DNA of 64,000 nucleotides from Gonatopus flavifemur (taxonomy: Eukaryota; Arthropoda; Insecta; Hymenoptera; Dryinidae), in contig JAFFJZ010000075.1 in the NCBI GenBank assembly GCA_018340375.1, forward strand, positions 496,001-560,000, read 5' to 3'. Within the stretch, counting starts at the first letter, position 1, and each line of letters begins with the position of its first letter. The translations under genes and the position numbers were made by a program. Below are positions 1 to 10,055 of this stretch, piece by piece. The notes under the pieces are model-generated. The model was not told where the DNA came from. It did not search any database and worked only from the letters and a program-made list of their open reading frames with translations.

Positions 1-407
1 AATGTACGATATTCATTCAATCGACGTTCGACTGACGTCCCGTCATATATTCGATTACATACGTTCGATGAATATGCATAGCACCTATGGAAAGGTCTCA
101 TTAGAATGTGCACAGAATATATTTCGAATATCATCAGGCAAGTGATGATAACTCATCTGAGCAGCCTTAGATTCTACGCGTTCAGTAAGGGGGTCAATCA
201 GCGTTCACTAATTCATGCGACCCGTTCACTAATGGGGGTATTGTTAACATTCCATTAATTTCATTATTTTCATTGTTATCACTTAGAGAATGAATGAAAA
301 ATCACGGTAAGAGAAAATTGAAATGCTCAATCTACCTTATTTACTCGTGGAAATTCATTTGAAAGAAATTATCCATGAAATAATTTATATTCAGAGTGCT
401 TGTGTTC
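1..407. other. No recognised gene
   Basis: No coding region is supported here. A short phrase containing TTCACTAATG occurs around 206, 226 and 416, which may be a decayed local repeat. The chuvirus-like glycoprotein ORF downstream ends at a stop at 408-410, and no clear continuation of it was seen on the minus strand through this stretch. Confidence 0.5.
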
Positions 408-1076
408 CTAAATGTTCACTAATGGGTCAGTTACCTTATATCCATCTTCATTGTCGAGGCAATATCCATCTGTGTGTTGACACACGGTTCCTGAATGGGG
501 ATGTATTTTGTTGTTATCCAAATTAACAACAGCTCGATACGACTTCAGGGTGATTTTAATGATGGCTTGGACGATTACATCATCCCATGATCCGTATAGG
601 TCAGAGTACGATACTCCATCACAATCTCCATCTGAGTTGACGTTGCCTGCTAATATTGTTTGTCTAACGTCGGTCATATTGTTTTTCAATCCAGTCATTA
701 TATTATTGTGTGGTAAATACAATGTTCCGGTTTTATGCAATCCTTTGCATTGAGTTTTCCCTATTTCCGTCACATATTGAGCTATCCCATCAGTGACAGC
801 AGAAAGATGTGAAAACATTCCGCATCGATACACCATGCGTTGAATAGTAATTTTACATTGGTGGATGCCTGCTTTGTCATATTTTGTCAATTGTAACAAT
901 TGGACATTCGTTTTGGTTACATTGGGCTCTATATTGGAGATGACGCATTCTCCCACGTTGAATGAAGACAGCGTGGTAATGTTGAGATTAGGCGTACCGC
1001 AATCATACCCTATGATTGCAGGAGTAAGGGTAATACATGTCGATGTCAAGATGATAGTCAACAATAGTCTCTGCAT
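408..1076 (-). pseudogene. Endogenous chuvirus-like envelope glycoprotein, N-terminal fragment
   Basis: A 222-codon minus-strand ORF starts with a typical signal peptide (hydrophobic residues 3-20), then a GYDCG segment, several N-glycosylation sequons (NIT, NVT, NMT) and about eight cysteines spaced through an ectodomain. The GYDCG start after the signal peptide and the cysteine layout resemble glycoproteins of chuviruses and of the BEL/Pao-type insect elements that captured them; this is recognition from memory. The ORF is only about a third of a usual glycoprotein: the stop at 408 removes the rest of the ectodomain, the fusion region and the membrane anchor. No polymerase, nucleoprotein or LTR lies beside it. 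It is best read as a truncated endogenous copy. The family is fairly likely; whether it is ever expressed is unknown. An alternative is the env of a decayed retroelement. Confidence 0.65.
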
Positions 1077-1249
1077 TTTGCCCTTTTGATCAGATGTTGA
1101 GAACTATTTTCAAATTTCCTTTTTCAGTCTACCTTTTAACGATAACAAAATCTCATTCTAAAGTACATGCATGAGAACCTTTTCATAATTATTAAAAATT
1201 TTCTGACAGCTTATAAAATTTGCGAGAGGAGAAAAACTCAACATTCAAA

Positions 1250-1507
1250 TTATTTGGATATGAACTTTTTGGAATTGATATGGAAGCTTCGTGAAATTGC
1301 AACATCTAATACATGAAGTCGAAATTCCCATTCTTCTTGATCTTTTTTACATACACATGTTGAACAAAAATCAAGTGCCTCCCTATCGTGATAATTAGCT
1401 TGTTCTCGCCGCTCTGTCCAATCCTCATCATGATCGTCATCATCGCAACGTAAAGAACTGAATTTTCTATCATCCATTCCACATATCACGTTTCCTTCCA
1501 AAATCAA
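1250..1507 (-). CDS. Unrecognised short ORF, possible exon
   Basis: An 85-codon minus-strand ORF, unrecognised. It carries an acidic run (DDDDHDED) and a CxTCxC-type cysteine cluster near residues 48-53. The sequence just 5' of it (ending ...TGTAG) could be a 3' splice site, so it could be a later exon of a gene whose earlier exon is the ORF at 1637-2053. No convincing donor was found between them, so the link is speculative. It could also be chance. Confidence 0.2.
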   Translation of the reverse strand: MILEGNVICGMDDRKFSSLRCDDDDHDEDWTERREQANYHDREALDFCSTCVCKKDQEEWEFRLHVLDVAISRSFHINSKKFISK

Positions 1508-1636
1508 ATTCCTACACTACTTTGTTTTCTTTTCTGTAGGAGTAACGGGATCATGATTGGATTGTTTCGGATTTTTCTCTTCAGTGAATATTCTCAATTT
1601 CGATATGTTCAGTATATCAGTATTTTTGAGGGTATT

Positions 1637-2053
1637 TTATGGCTTGGTCAGAGCAGTGGGCATGGATGATTCTTCATTAGTTGAAAATTTCGAATTCTCA
1701 AGTCTTTCGGGTAGAAATGGAAAGTTATTCATGTCATTGGCTATTTGTTGGTTTGATGATTGATGATAACCGTTTTGCCTTCGTCGAATTATTTCAGGAT
1801 GGAATTTTTCATAAAATTCCGAAATTGTTCCCCTGAAATGATTCATTTTCGCTGGAAACGAAGAGAAATTCGGATAGTCTATATCTTTCATTCGGAATTT
1901 TTTGAAGAGAAGTAATTTTCTTCCATTTTTGTTCATCGCTCTTTTCGTATATTTCATCATTTTCTTGAGAAATGAACGTGTTGAGGAATTTGGATGTGGC
2001 AATGGCCTGGGTAAGGGTTTTGATGATGGCAGTGGCATGGGGTTTTTTTTCAA
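1637..2053 (-). CDS. Unrecognised basic ORF
   Basis: A 138-codon minus-strand ORF, unrecognised. The N-terminus is proline-rich (repeated PLP), followed by a Lys/Arg-rich segment and a polar C-terminus rich in Asn and Ser. No signal peptide, membrane segment or known motif was seen. AT-rich sequence with short poly-A/T runs follows up to mariner copy 1. Composition alone does not separate this from a chance ORF. Confidence 0.2.
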   Translation of the reverse strand: MKKNPMPLPSSKPLPRPLPHPNSSTRSFLKKMMKYTKRAMNKNGRKLLLFKKFRMKDIDYPNFSSFPAKMNHFRGTISEFYEKFHPEIIRRRQNGYHQSSNQQIANDMNNFPFLPERLENSKFSTNEESSMPTALTKP

Positions 2054-2283
2054 ACAAATTAAAAAAAAAGAAAGTTTTAATTGAACAGTAAATGTTTATT
2101 CAAAATGAGATGAACATGAAATTGATTGAGTACATATAAAATTCATATATAAATGAATATAAGATATGTGTTTTTTTTTTGAAAGAAAAAAAAATATATG
2201 AGAAGAATATAATGAAGGTATAAGTTTCATGTGAGCGATTATATAGGTGTTTGTTTGAATTCAGGATGAAACTTATATACATA

Positions 2284-3575
2284 CGAGGGTGGATTGATAA
2301 GTTTCCAGCCTGACCAAGGAAAACAACGTTTTTAATTTTTTTTTTTTTTATTTCTCAACATAATCTCCTCCAAGGCTGATACATTTCTCATAGCGGTGTT
2401 CTAGTCTAGTAATGCCATCTCTATAGACTGATTCGTCAACCTCCTCAAAATACCCATTTACAGCTTCGATTACTTCTTCATTGTCCGCAAATCTCTTACC
2501 GCCAAGCCATTTTTTGAGGTTAGGAAACAGATAATAGTCACTCGGGGCTAGGTCTGGAGAGTAGGGAGGGTGCGGCATTAATTCAAACTTCAGATCGTTG
2601 ATTTTAGCCATCGCAACGATTGACGTGTGCGCTGGTGCGTTATCGTGATGAAACAAGATTTTTTTTTTCGCCAGATGAGGTCGTTTAATTTCCACTTCGT
2701 GGCTCAAACGTTGCAATAAGTCTGCGTAGTATTGACCAGTGATAGTTTCACCCTTTTCAAGGGAATCAATGTATATAATACCTCTTGCATCCCAAAAAAC
2801 AGTAGTCATAACCTTGTTCGCCGAAAAAATTGTTTTTGCCTTCTTTGGAGTTGGTTCCCCTGGTCCAATCCACTGTTTAGACTGTTCTTCGGTTTCAGGA
2901 GTGTAGTGGTGGACCCAAGTTTCGTCAACGGTTACGAATCGACGCAAAAATTCGCTTGGATTACGCTTATACAACGCCAAATTGGCGGTAGAAATGTTCT
3001 TTCGAATCAATTTTTGGTCGACTGTCAACAAACGCGGCACTCATCTTGCACAGAGCTTTTCCATATACAAATGTTGGTGCAAAATATTTTTTACACGTTC
3101 ATATGACATCTTACAGGTCTCAGCTATCTCACGAACTTTTAATCTGCGATCTTTCAGCACTATTTGATGGATTTTTTCGATCATATCTGGAGTTGTGACC
3201 TCAATGGGGCGTCCTGAGCGAGGCTCATCAGAGGTGCTCACACGACCCTTTTTAAACTCGGAAACCCACTGCTTAACGGTTGAATATGATGGGGAGGATG
3301 TCCCCAGTGTTGGGTCCATCTCTTCTTTAATTTCCTTCGGCGTTAACCCCTTCAAATAGAAGTATTTGATGACAGCACGATTTTCCAGCTTTTCCATTTT
3401 TACGAAAAACACAGAGGCGTCTTGGTCAGCGTGCTCTCAAAACTAAACTAACATGGCGATCGGACTGAAACTATAGCTACAAGCTATCTAAGGATGGTAC
3501 TATAGAACGCCACCTCAAAGTAGGCCTAGTGGCGCCATCTCTTGGTCAGGCCGGAAACTTATCAATCCACCCTCG
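2284..3575 (-). mobile_element. Mariner-type transposon, copy 1
   Basis: A 1292-bp element with inverted termini starting CGAGGGTGGATTGATAAGTT, flanked by a TA duplication at 2282-2283 and 3576-3577. It holds one minus-strand transposase gene with a single nonsense codon. The right TA lies 4-5 bp from the left terminus of the long-inverted-repeat element at 3582, so mariner landed at the very edge of that element. Confidence 0.92.
2348..3412 (-). pseudogene. Mariner transposase with one in-frame TGA
   Basis: Reading 3412 to 2348 gives an N-terminal helix-turn-helix region (residues 1-120), then TGA at 3041-3043, then in the same frame the catalytic domain. The D,D34D triad is visible: Asp in VDETW, Asp in HHDNAPAHT, and Asp in SPDLAPSDY, with 34 residues between the second and third Asp. 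Length is about 354 codons, normal for mariner. The stop lies just before VPRLL, where mariners commonly have Trp (WVPRLL), so TGG to TGA is the likely change. No frameshift was seen. The element is probably a recent copy disabled by one nonsense mutation. The ITR type suggests a vertumnana-like subgroup, but that is not certain. Confidence 0.92.
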
Positions 3576-3581
3576 TATATG

Positions 3582-4388
3582 GGGCATTCTTTGTCAAATT
3601 TGACCCCCCTCTGTATAAAATTGGGTTCGGTGTAAGAATATGTTTGAGGTGTCAAATGAAAGCTTAGGGTGTCCAGTTTACTTTGCACACTGGCCCTTTT
3701 GAGAATTTGAGATGGCAGAGTAAGTATGGCGGAAAACGTCATCGGAGAAGGGTTGCGGAAAAATCAAATGGTGGATCATTCGGCCAAAAACCTCACGATT
3801 TTGAATTGGGTTGATTCCAAGGGGTGTTTCTGGTCGCTGATCAAGAATTTGGAGTCGTATTTCAAAAATTCAAAATGGCGGACCGTATTTGGGAGGTGAT
3901 ACGGTGACCAAAAAATTCAAATCAACTCGATCCGCTTGAAACTGGCTATACGGGGGTTTTCGAGGTCGCTGAATCCGAATCTGAGGTCGACAACCTCCCA
4001 AAACCAACTTTTCACCCCTGCACGGGGGTGGAATCGTTGTTTTTAGGGTAAACTCCCCTCATATTTTGTTCTATGAGGAATTTAGGAACCCAAATAACCT
4101 CAAATATGATATATTGAGGTTCCGTAATTACACCTGACAGATTTGACCCCCCTCCATCAACTCTCCACCCCTATATAGGGGTGAAATCGTTATTCTCATA
4201 AAAAAAACCGGATCCTGTACCCTTTCCCATGGGAAACTTGGGTGCTTGGGGAAACTGCTTCAAGATCATATTCCGAAGCGTCTTGGAATATCTAAGGAAC
4301 TAGAGCTTTCACGAACTACTCAAAGTCCCTATATGGGGGTGAGGTCGTTATTTTTCAAATTTATCCACCTTGTGTCTTTTCTGCGTGG
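3582..4388 (+). repeat. Left arm of long terminal inverted repeat
   Basis: Pairs with 7851-8654 in inverted orientation. Matching landmarks include the segment around CCCATGGGAAA (near 4230 and 8000) and the CACCCCTATATAGGGGTG segments (near 4175 and 8055). The arms differ by scattered substitutions and small indels, so they are not newly formed. Confidence 0.85.
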
Positions 4389-4995
4389 AATTTAGAGACC
4401 AAAACTACACCATATATTATGATCCAACATTCCGCTAGATATCTGAGAGATTTGACCGGCCACCATCAACTCTTCACCCCTCTATAGGGGTGGAATTGTT
4501 ATTTTCATAAGAACAACCGATCCTGTATCCTTTCCCATGGGCAACTTGGGTGCCAAAACTGCTTTAAGATCATATTCAGAAGTGTCTTGGAATATCTGAG
4601 GGACTACAGCTTTCACGAACTACCCAAAGTCCCTCTATGGGGGTGGGGTCGTTATTTTTCAAATCAATCCACCTTGTGTTTTTTTTGTGTGGAATTGAGG
4701 TACCAAGACCACTCCATATATCATAATTCAACGTTCCGCAAGATATCTGGGAGATTTGACTTTCCACCATCAACCCTTCCCCTTTTCTGTAGCGGCGGGA
4801 TCATTACTTTCAAAATGAATTTCTCTCAAATTTTTCCGTGTGAAAAATTGAGGAATCCAAACCACTTCAATAATTAAGATATTCTACGGTTCTCCTAGGT
4901 ATCTGAGGAATTTGACCTTCCACCATGATATCTTCACCCATGATATCTCTTATGGGGATGGAATCACCATTTTGATAACAAAAAACCGGTCCTGT
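4138..4995 (+). repeat. ~300-bp tandem repeat units at the inner side of the left arm
   Basis: Units start with a GATTTGACC-type phrase at about 4138, 4448, 4751 and 4909. Each runs through a palindromic CACCCC..GGGGTG segment, a CCTTTCCCATGGG segment and a CCACCTTGTGT segment. The first two units are complete; the last two are shortened and divergent. Only the first has a copy in the right arm. Confidence 0.75.
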
Positions 4996-4999
4996 ATCT

Positions 5000-7653
5000 T
5001 CACTTATTCGGATTTTCCAAAGACACTTCAATTCCATGTGTCGCATTCGAAAGTCTTTTCATTAATAACGTCTCAGGCGCTGTTATTATAAAACAATGAT
5101 GCTTGGTAATTTCGGGTACCGGTGATGCCAATTGAAATCTTTTGTTCAATGTCCTCGTTGACTTGTCGTGATCAACTTTACTAAAATACATTATCGTAAT
5201 GTTTTTGGAGTGATATTTGGCCCAGTTGAATAGGGCATCTGATGTTATAATAGCCCGAGATGGCTTAGCCATAAGGCTTGCCCTGTAAGCTTCTCTTTTA
5301 AAAGTGGCTCCAATGCCATCGTATGCGCTTTCACCATGCACAGTAGCACTGTAATGCCATTCCGCGTCAAGATTCAAATCTTGTTTATGAGAAACAAGAT
5401 TCGCCATTTGGAATCTGTTCTTAGAGTGCTGTTTCGCACCATCTGTCATATAAATTGATTTTTCGACATTTTTTACGGTTTTTCTGATCTCTGGGATTAA
5501 TTGCTTCTGTATTGTGTATACAGCAGCTATATCATGTTTCAAACTGTTTGATAAGAACACGCAACTCTTACGTTTCAATTCACCATTTTCTTCGAAAAAA
5601 TAGATCACAGGAAATACGGTGCACTGGTCGTTATTAAAATGAAATGCTTGAGAAGCATCTTGCACAGCATATGCGTAATTTTCCGAAAAGTCGAACATGA
5701 CAATTACTTCGTTACTAAGCAGATCAATTCTCTTCTGGGAAATGAACTGGGATTGTTATTTCGCAATGAAAGAGTGAGTTTTGAGAATTTTTAGTCCAGC
5801 GCAAAATTCATCAACAAAATCATTAGTGTCAGCTCTAATTGTTTGCAAAGTTGACCTATCTGTTGTTGTCCACGTACTATATTGTACTTCAGAAATGTGT
5901 GCATTTGTCAAAGTTTCAAATAATCTTTCAGAAAATTCCTGAAGGGTTGGACACTGGCTACATGAATCGAAATAGCAATCGGATGTTGGATTTGTGCAAA
6001 CAATTGATTTGATACAATCCTTGTAATCATGAATTGGATTCTGTCAATCTTTCGTTAATGCTGTTAGATTCATTGCATCCAACATCAGCTTGCAATTCTG
6101 ATGAATGGTACAAACACATACCGAGTGTGTCCCACTAGCTCCAGATAGTATACAGTGCTTCGGACGGAGCTTCGCAAAACCACTGAAACTGATTGCGAAA
6201 TTCGGATGTGATTCCTCAAACAAGGTATACAGTTCTTTGAGCCCCATTAATAATAGACGCTTTTGCATCTTAACACGATCACCATCGACTTTTACCGAAA
6301 CAGTATCCTTCATCCCAGGCAGTATTCTTCCAATTGAATCATCGTTATAGAAATTATCAACTGCGGTAGTAATGTGGATTGGTAAGACCTTACTAACTCT
6401 TGCAATTGGGTCAGCCAAAACTCCTCGAGTTAGCCTCAGTTCTTTCCCTTTTTTCGCTGAATATGGCGTTGTATTAAACTCCCTGCTAATTTTCTTCAGA
6501 CTCCAAGATTCCGGAGCGATAGTCAGGATCTTGACTTTCATAGGATCGTTACCTTCCAGGCTAGAAAATTTATCTTTCAATCCTTGGAGAAGTTCTTCCA
6601 ACTCAATCAACCAAGATGATGGGGTTCCGGCATTATTATTCACAGACTGATCATCACTTCATGGCGAGGGCTCGTCACATTCCATAGTAACAGTGATTTC
6701 ATCAGAACGATGAAGGGATTCACCGCTTACTCGATTCACTGAACGATGTAATCTGCAGTCACTACATACTAGGGGTGTGCGGGTAGTACTTCTTATCGGG
6801 TCGGGTCGGGTCGGGTTCGGGTATTTGTATTTCTTTTCGGGTCGGGTCGGGTCGGGTACCCGAGTAAATCGGGTTTTCCAAGTTGGGTACCCGAATATAA
6901 TAAAATCGCTTGAATTTAATATTTTCAACTTCTATTCGAAGTTGCAATTGCCGTTGATATTTTAAGGACAAATTGTCTTGAGCGATTGTAAGAATAAGGG
7001 GATTTCATATGAATTCAATTCTAATATGAAGAATGCCATATTCACTACCAGTCTACTAGGGTTGTTACTCCATGTAATTGATTATGCAGCGCATTAAGAA
7101 ATCTCCAAATTGCTTCATGGAATGTTGATATTTATTTTTTAATTCAATTAAAAAATATAATCACATTTATATCTCATAAATAATATATTATCTATTCTCG
7201 TATTTAGTAACCACAATATAGAATCTTGAACATCAATGAAAATAAATATTCTTCTTATAAATATCATTCTTCTTTCATATTTTTGAATTTGAATGCAGGA
7301 AGCACAACTCTTCCACATGTTTTGTCACCAATCTTGATCGAGTTGCTGTCACAATATTTCCTGCTGAGGAAAACGTTTGCTATATTTGAATTACCCGGAT
7401 GTAATCGGGTACCCGAAAAACTCGGGTAATTGAAAAACCCGACCCGACGGGTACCCAACCCGACCCGATAAAAACCCGATGACTTGGGTACCCGCACACC
7501 CCTACTACATACCATAGCATATGCTGGCAGGTGAGGTTCAATTCGTAAGAGGTTTTTTGAAATTTTTCTCAAATTTGACCCTACGTGGGATAGGATGCCG
7601 TCATATTCGTAAGGGTTGATACATCTATCTGTACGAGCCTTTTCTGACATCAT
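5000..7653 (-). pseudogene. DDE-like protein of the long-inverted-repeat element (three nonsense codons)
   Basis: With the nested element 6770-7504 and one 8-bp duplication set aside, 7653 to 5000 gives exactly 637 codons in one frame, broken only by TGA at 6659-6661, TGA at 6044-6046 and TAA at 5756-5758. Order: an N-terminal Cys/His region including VCSDC (~residues 10-55); a helical segment; GASGTHSVCVCTIHQ (~260-275); a CYFDSCSQC cluster (~305-315); DFSENYAYA (~407); a TDG segment (~490); EWHYSATVHG (~520) followed by DGIG. The motifs match, from memory, a family of unnamed arthropod and cnidarian proteins whose function I do not know. Spaced Asp residues in DFSENY, TDG and DGIG would suit an RNase H-fold transposase; this is inferred from the motifs and from the position between terminal arms. 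Confidence 0.7.
6770..7504. mobile_element. Non-autonomous hAT-type element (735 bp)
   Basis: Inverted ends TAGGGGTGTGCGGGTA / TACCCGCACACCCCTA are flanked by an exact 8-bp duplication CTACATAC (6762-6769 and 7505-7512), the hAT signature. Both sub-terminal parts are packed with GGGTCGG / GGGTACCCG motifs. The centre is AT-rich with no coding capacity. It splits the DDE-like gene between codons for VCS and DCR. Confidence 0.9.
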
Positions 7654-7703
7654 TATTGGTGCTAAGAAAAGTAATGGGCAGGATAGGGGCTAGGCGTGAG
7701 GTG

Positions 7704-7824
7704 GTCGTGAAAACGACTGATGGATGAATATCGGCGAAAAAGTTTTCACCGGTATTGATCGTGGAAACGACTGTTTGAAGATACTCAGAGATAATTGTCA
7801 ATGAGCAGTAGTCGTGAGAACGAC
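7704..7824. repeat. Three palindromic motifs at ~53-bp spacing
   Basis: GTCGTGAAAACGAC (7704-7717), ATCGTGGAAACGAC (7758-7771) and GTCGTGAGAACGAC (7811-7824) recur every 53-54 bp. They sit between the right arm and the start of the DDE-like gene (7653), i.e. in its promoter region. They could bind the transposase or a regulator. Confidence 0.65.
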
Positions 7825-7850
7825 TGGTGAATAAATATCAGCGAAAGTCC

Positions 7851-8654
7851 ACACAAAAAAGACACAAGGTGGATTAATTGGAAAAATAACGACCTCACCC
7901 CCATAGAGGGACTTTGGGGAGTTCGTGGAAGCTATAGTCCCTCAGATATTCCAAGACACTTCGGAATATGATCTTGAAGCAGTTTCAGCACCCAAGTTTC
8001 CCATGGGAAAGGGTACAGGATCCGGTTTTTCTTATGAAAATAACGATTTCACCCCTATATAGGGGTGAAGAGTTGATGGAGGGAGGTCAAATCCCTCAGG
8101 TGTAATTACGGAACCCCAATATATCATATTTGAGGTTATTTGGGTTCCTAAATTCCTCATAGAACGGAATATGAGGGGAATTCACTCTAAAAACAACGAT
8201 TTCACCCCCGTGCAGGGGTGAAAAGTTGGTTGTGGGAGGTTGTCGACCTCAGATTCGGATTCAGGGACCTCGAAAACCCCCGAATAGCCAGTTTCAAGCG
8301 AATCGAGTTGATTTGAATTTTTGGTCACCATATCACCTCCCAAATACGGTCCGCCATTTTGAATTTTCAAATTATGACTTCAAATTCTTAATCAGCGACC
8401 AGAAACACCCCTTAGAAGCAACCCAATCCGAAATCGTGAGGTCTTTGGCCGAATGATCCACTATTTGATTTTTCCGCAACCCTTCTCCGATGACGTTTTC
8501 CGCCATACTCACTCCGCCATCTTGGATTTTCACAAGGGCCAGTGTGCAAAGTGGACTAGACACCCTAAGCTTTCATTTGACACCTCAAACATATTTTTAC
8601 ACCGAACTCAATTTTGGACAGAGGGGGGGGGGTCAAATTTGACGAAGAATGCCC
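7851..8654 (-). repeat. Right arm of long terminal inverted repeat
   Basis: Inverted counterpart of 3582-4388. Its inner end, near CAAGGTGGATTAATTGG, corresponds to the first ~300-bp repeat unit of the left arm; the further units at 4449-4995 have no partner here. A run of nine or more G at about 8622 lies near the outer terminus. Confidence 0.85.
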
Positions 8655-9262
8655 TATATATATATATATATGTGTGTATGTGTGTATACGCGCGTATGTT
8701 TTTCACGCATACACACGGCTATCGGTGCCACACCTAGGGCAGGACACAAATGAACCGATTTTTTGCGAAGATTGTCCAAATTTATCTCGCAATGTCGACA
8801 TTTTTTTGTTAGTGTTATTTTAGGCTTTCGAACTCGTACTGCCATAAGGAGGGCCACTTCAGCTACGGGTTTTTGAGAACTTCCAGGCACGTGGATTCCG
8901 GATTTTACCATTACTGGTCGATTCTCAGGAGTGGGAGATCGATCTTGAACATTTTCGGGGGCGTTAGGGACATCTGGAGAGTCTTCGGGGACGCGAGGGC
9001 GATTCAAAGCCATTTCCTGACTCAATCTTTGCCTCAGATAGACCAATGCACCCCGCTGTTCCTGGGCGGCTAAAGCAGCATCCCTATTCCACCGTTGGAA
9101 TTGTGCGTGCGTTCTCACAGCCTCTGCGATAGCAGCTTTTTGAACTGCTCTTGTCTGGCCGTTCAGATACAGGAGGTGCCATTTATGAAGCTGTCTAGCC
9201 CGTCTAGACAGAGGTGGAAACTCCTCTGTGGGCATAATATTGCGTTTCGGCAATCTGTGCAT
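8654..9262 (-). CDS. Unrecognised ORF next to gypsy element
   Basis: A 202-codon minus-strand ORF, unrecognised. The body is rich in Ala, Arg and Gln and predicted helical (about residues 15-95), followed by a Pro-rich linker and a CxxC...HxC cluster (CRHCEINL ... SVHLCP, ~residues 160-178) that could bind zinc. The last residues run into the TA/TG repeat and are not real protein. It lies just 3' of the gypsy integrase on the same strand, where a third ORF or env would be, but has no signal peptide or membrane segment. It could be an accessory ORF of that element or part of a different one. Confidence 0.35.
   Translation of the reverse strand: MHRLPKRNIMPTEEFPPLSRRARQLHKWHLLYLNGQTRAVQKAAIAEAVRTHAQFQRWNRDAALAAQEQRGALVYLRQRLSQEMALNRPRVPEDSPDVPNAPENVQDRSPTPENRPVMVKSGIHVPGSSQKPVAEVALLMAVRVRKPKITLTKKCRHCEINLDNLRKKSVHLCPALGVAPIAVCMREKHTRVYTHTHIYIYI
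8655..8700. repeat. TA/TG simple repeat
   Basis: An alternating purine-pyrimidine tract (TA)n then (TG)n and CGCG lies directly outside the right end of the long-inverted-repeat element. Confidence 0.9.
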
Positions 9263-9267
9263 CCTGA

Positions 9268-9486
9268 TTATGCAAAGGAGAGCAAGGAATTAATTGCATT
9301 ATTAGGGTATCTCCCCCCTTTTTTTATTGAATTCAACGGGGTTGAGTCAATTATTGTAGGAATTACTCTATCGGTTGACACTATCTTTTCTCCATTCCCT
9401 ATTTGAATTTTGATATTTTTGTCATTTATTATCTCTAATATTCTATATGGGCCTTCGTTTGGGTCCCTTGATTCCCCAGTTTTCAA
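9268..9486 (-). pseudogene. Gypsy polyprotein tail after integrase
   Basis: A 72-codon segment with a GPYRILEI phrase, as in the small beta-barrel (GPY/F-like) module that follows the integrase core in gypsy elements. It overlaps the end of the preceding integrase segment by 4 nt in another frame, so a frameshift separates them. It ends near the candidate polypurine tract. Confidence 0.7.
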
Positions 9487-10055
9487 TCCTTCCGAAGAAA
9501 TACGAAATCTCCGGTCTCTAAGTTAACAGGATTCATTTTTCTGTCATAATATTCTTTCGATTTGATTCTCGCAATTTCTAAATTCATTCGTGTTTCTTTT
9601 TGCGATCCATCTAATCGCGATATCAGTCTGATCGAATAATCGTCATATGTTTTCAATTGTTCGATCTCTGGTAGTGGTTGACTAGAAGGAATGATAGGCA
9701 ATTTTCCAAATACCAATTCGTAAGGAGTACGCTGTGTACTTTTATGTACGCTGCAGTTATAAGAAAACATCGCGAGTTCAACCCATTCATCCCATTCTGA
9801 GTCTTCACTAATATATTGTCGGGAATATTCCACTAGGACTATGTGTGTTCTTTCTAAGGAGCCATTAGTTTGAAGGTGAAAAGCAGTAGTTTTTAACTGC
9901 CTTATATTCAATCGCTCAGCTAATATTTTGATTAGATTCGAAAGAAAATTTGTTCCTTGATTCGTAAGGACGATTTTAGGAGTTTCATGAATACATTCAA
10001 ATCTTTTCAATAATGCGTCAGCGATTGAAGGTGCGGTTGCATCCTTCAACGGCAC
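9483..10055 (-). pseudogene. Gypsy integrase core, 5'-truncated
   Basis: Contains the second half of the integrase core: LTNQGTNF, where the usual catalytic Asp (TDQGTNF) is Asn, and NGSLERTH with the catalytic Glu. The zinc-binding HHCC module and the first catalytic Asp are absent, removed together with RNase H by the deletion that joins this segment to the RT at about 10050. The downstream part (ELVFGKLP, YYDRKMN) matches usual gypsy sequence. Not functional. Confidence 0.85.

Larger units (their letters stand above)
3582..8654 (-). mobile_element. DNA transposon with ~0.8-kb terminal inverted repeats, unclassified
   Basis: The ends match in inverted orientation: GGGCATTCTTTGTCAAATTT at the left and its near-complement at the right, ending GAATGCCC. 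Homology continues inward for about 807 bp on the left and 804 bp on the right. Between the arms lies one minus-strand gene for a DDE-like protein. Flanks are AT-rich (TAT/TATA), so the TSD cannot be fixed by eye; TATA or TA is possible. A hAT-type element (6770-7504) is nested inside. The superfamily was not recognised. The long arms and single gene recall foldback-type or other long-TIR transposons. Confidence 0.8.
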
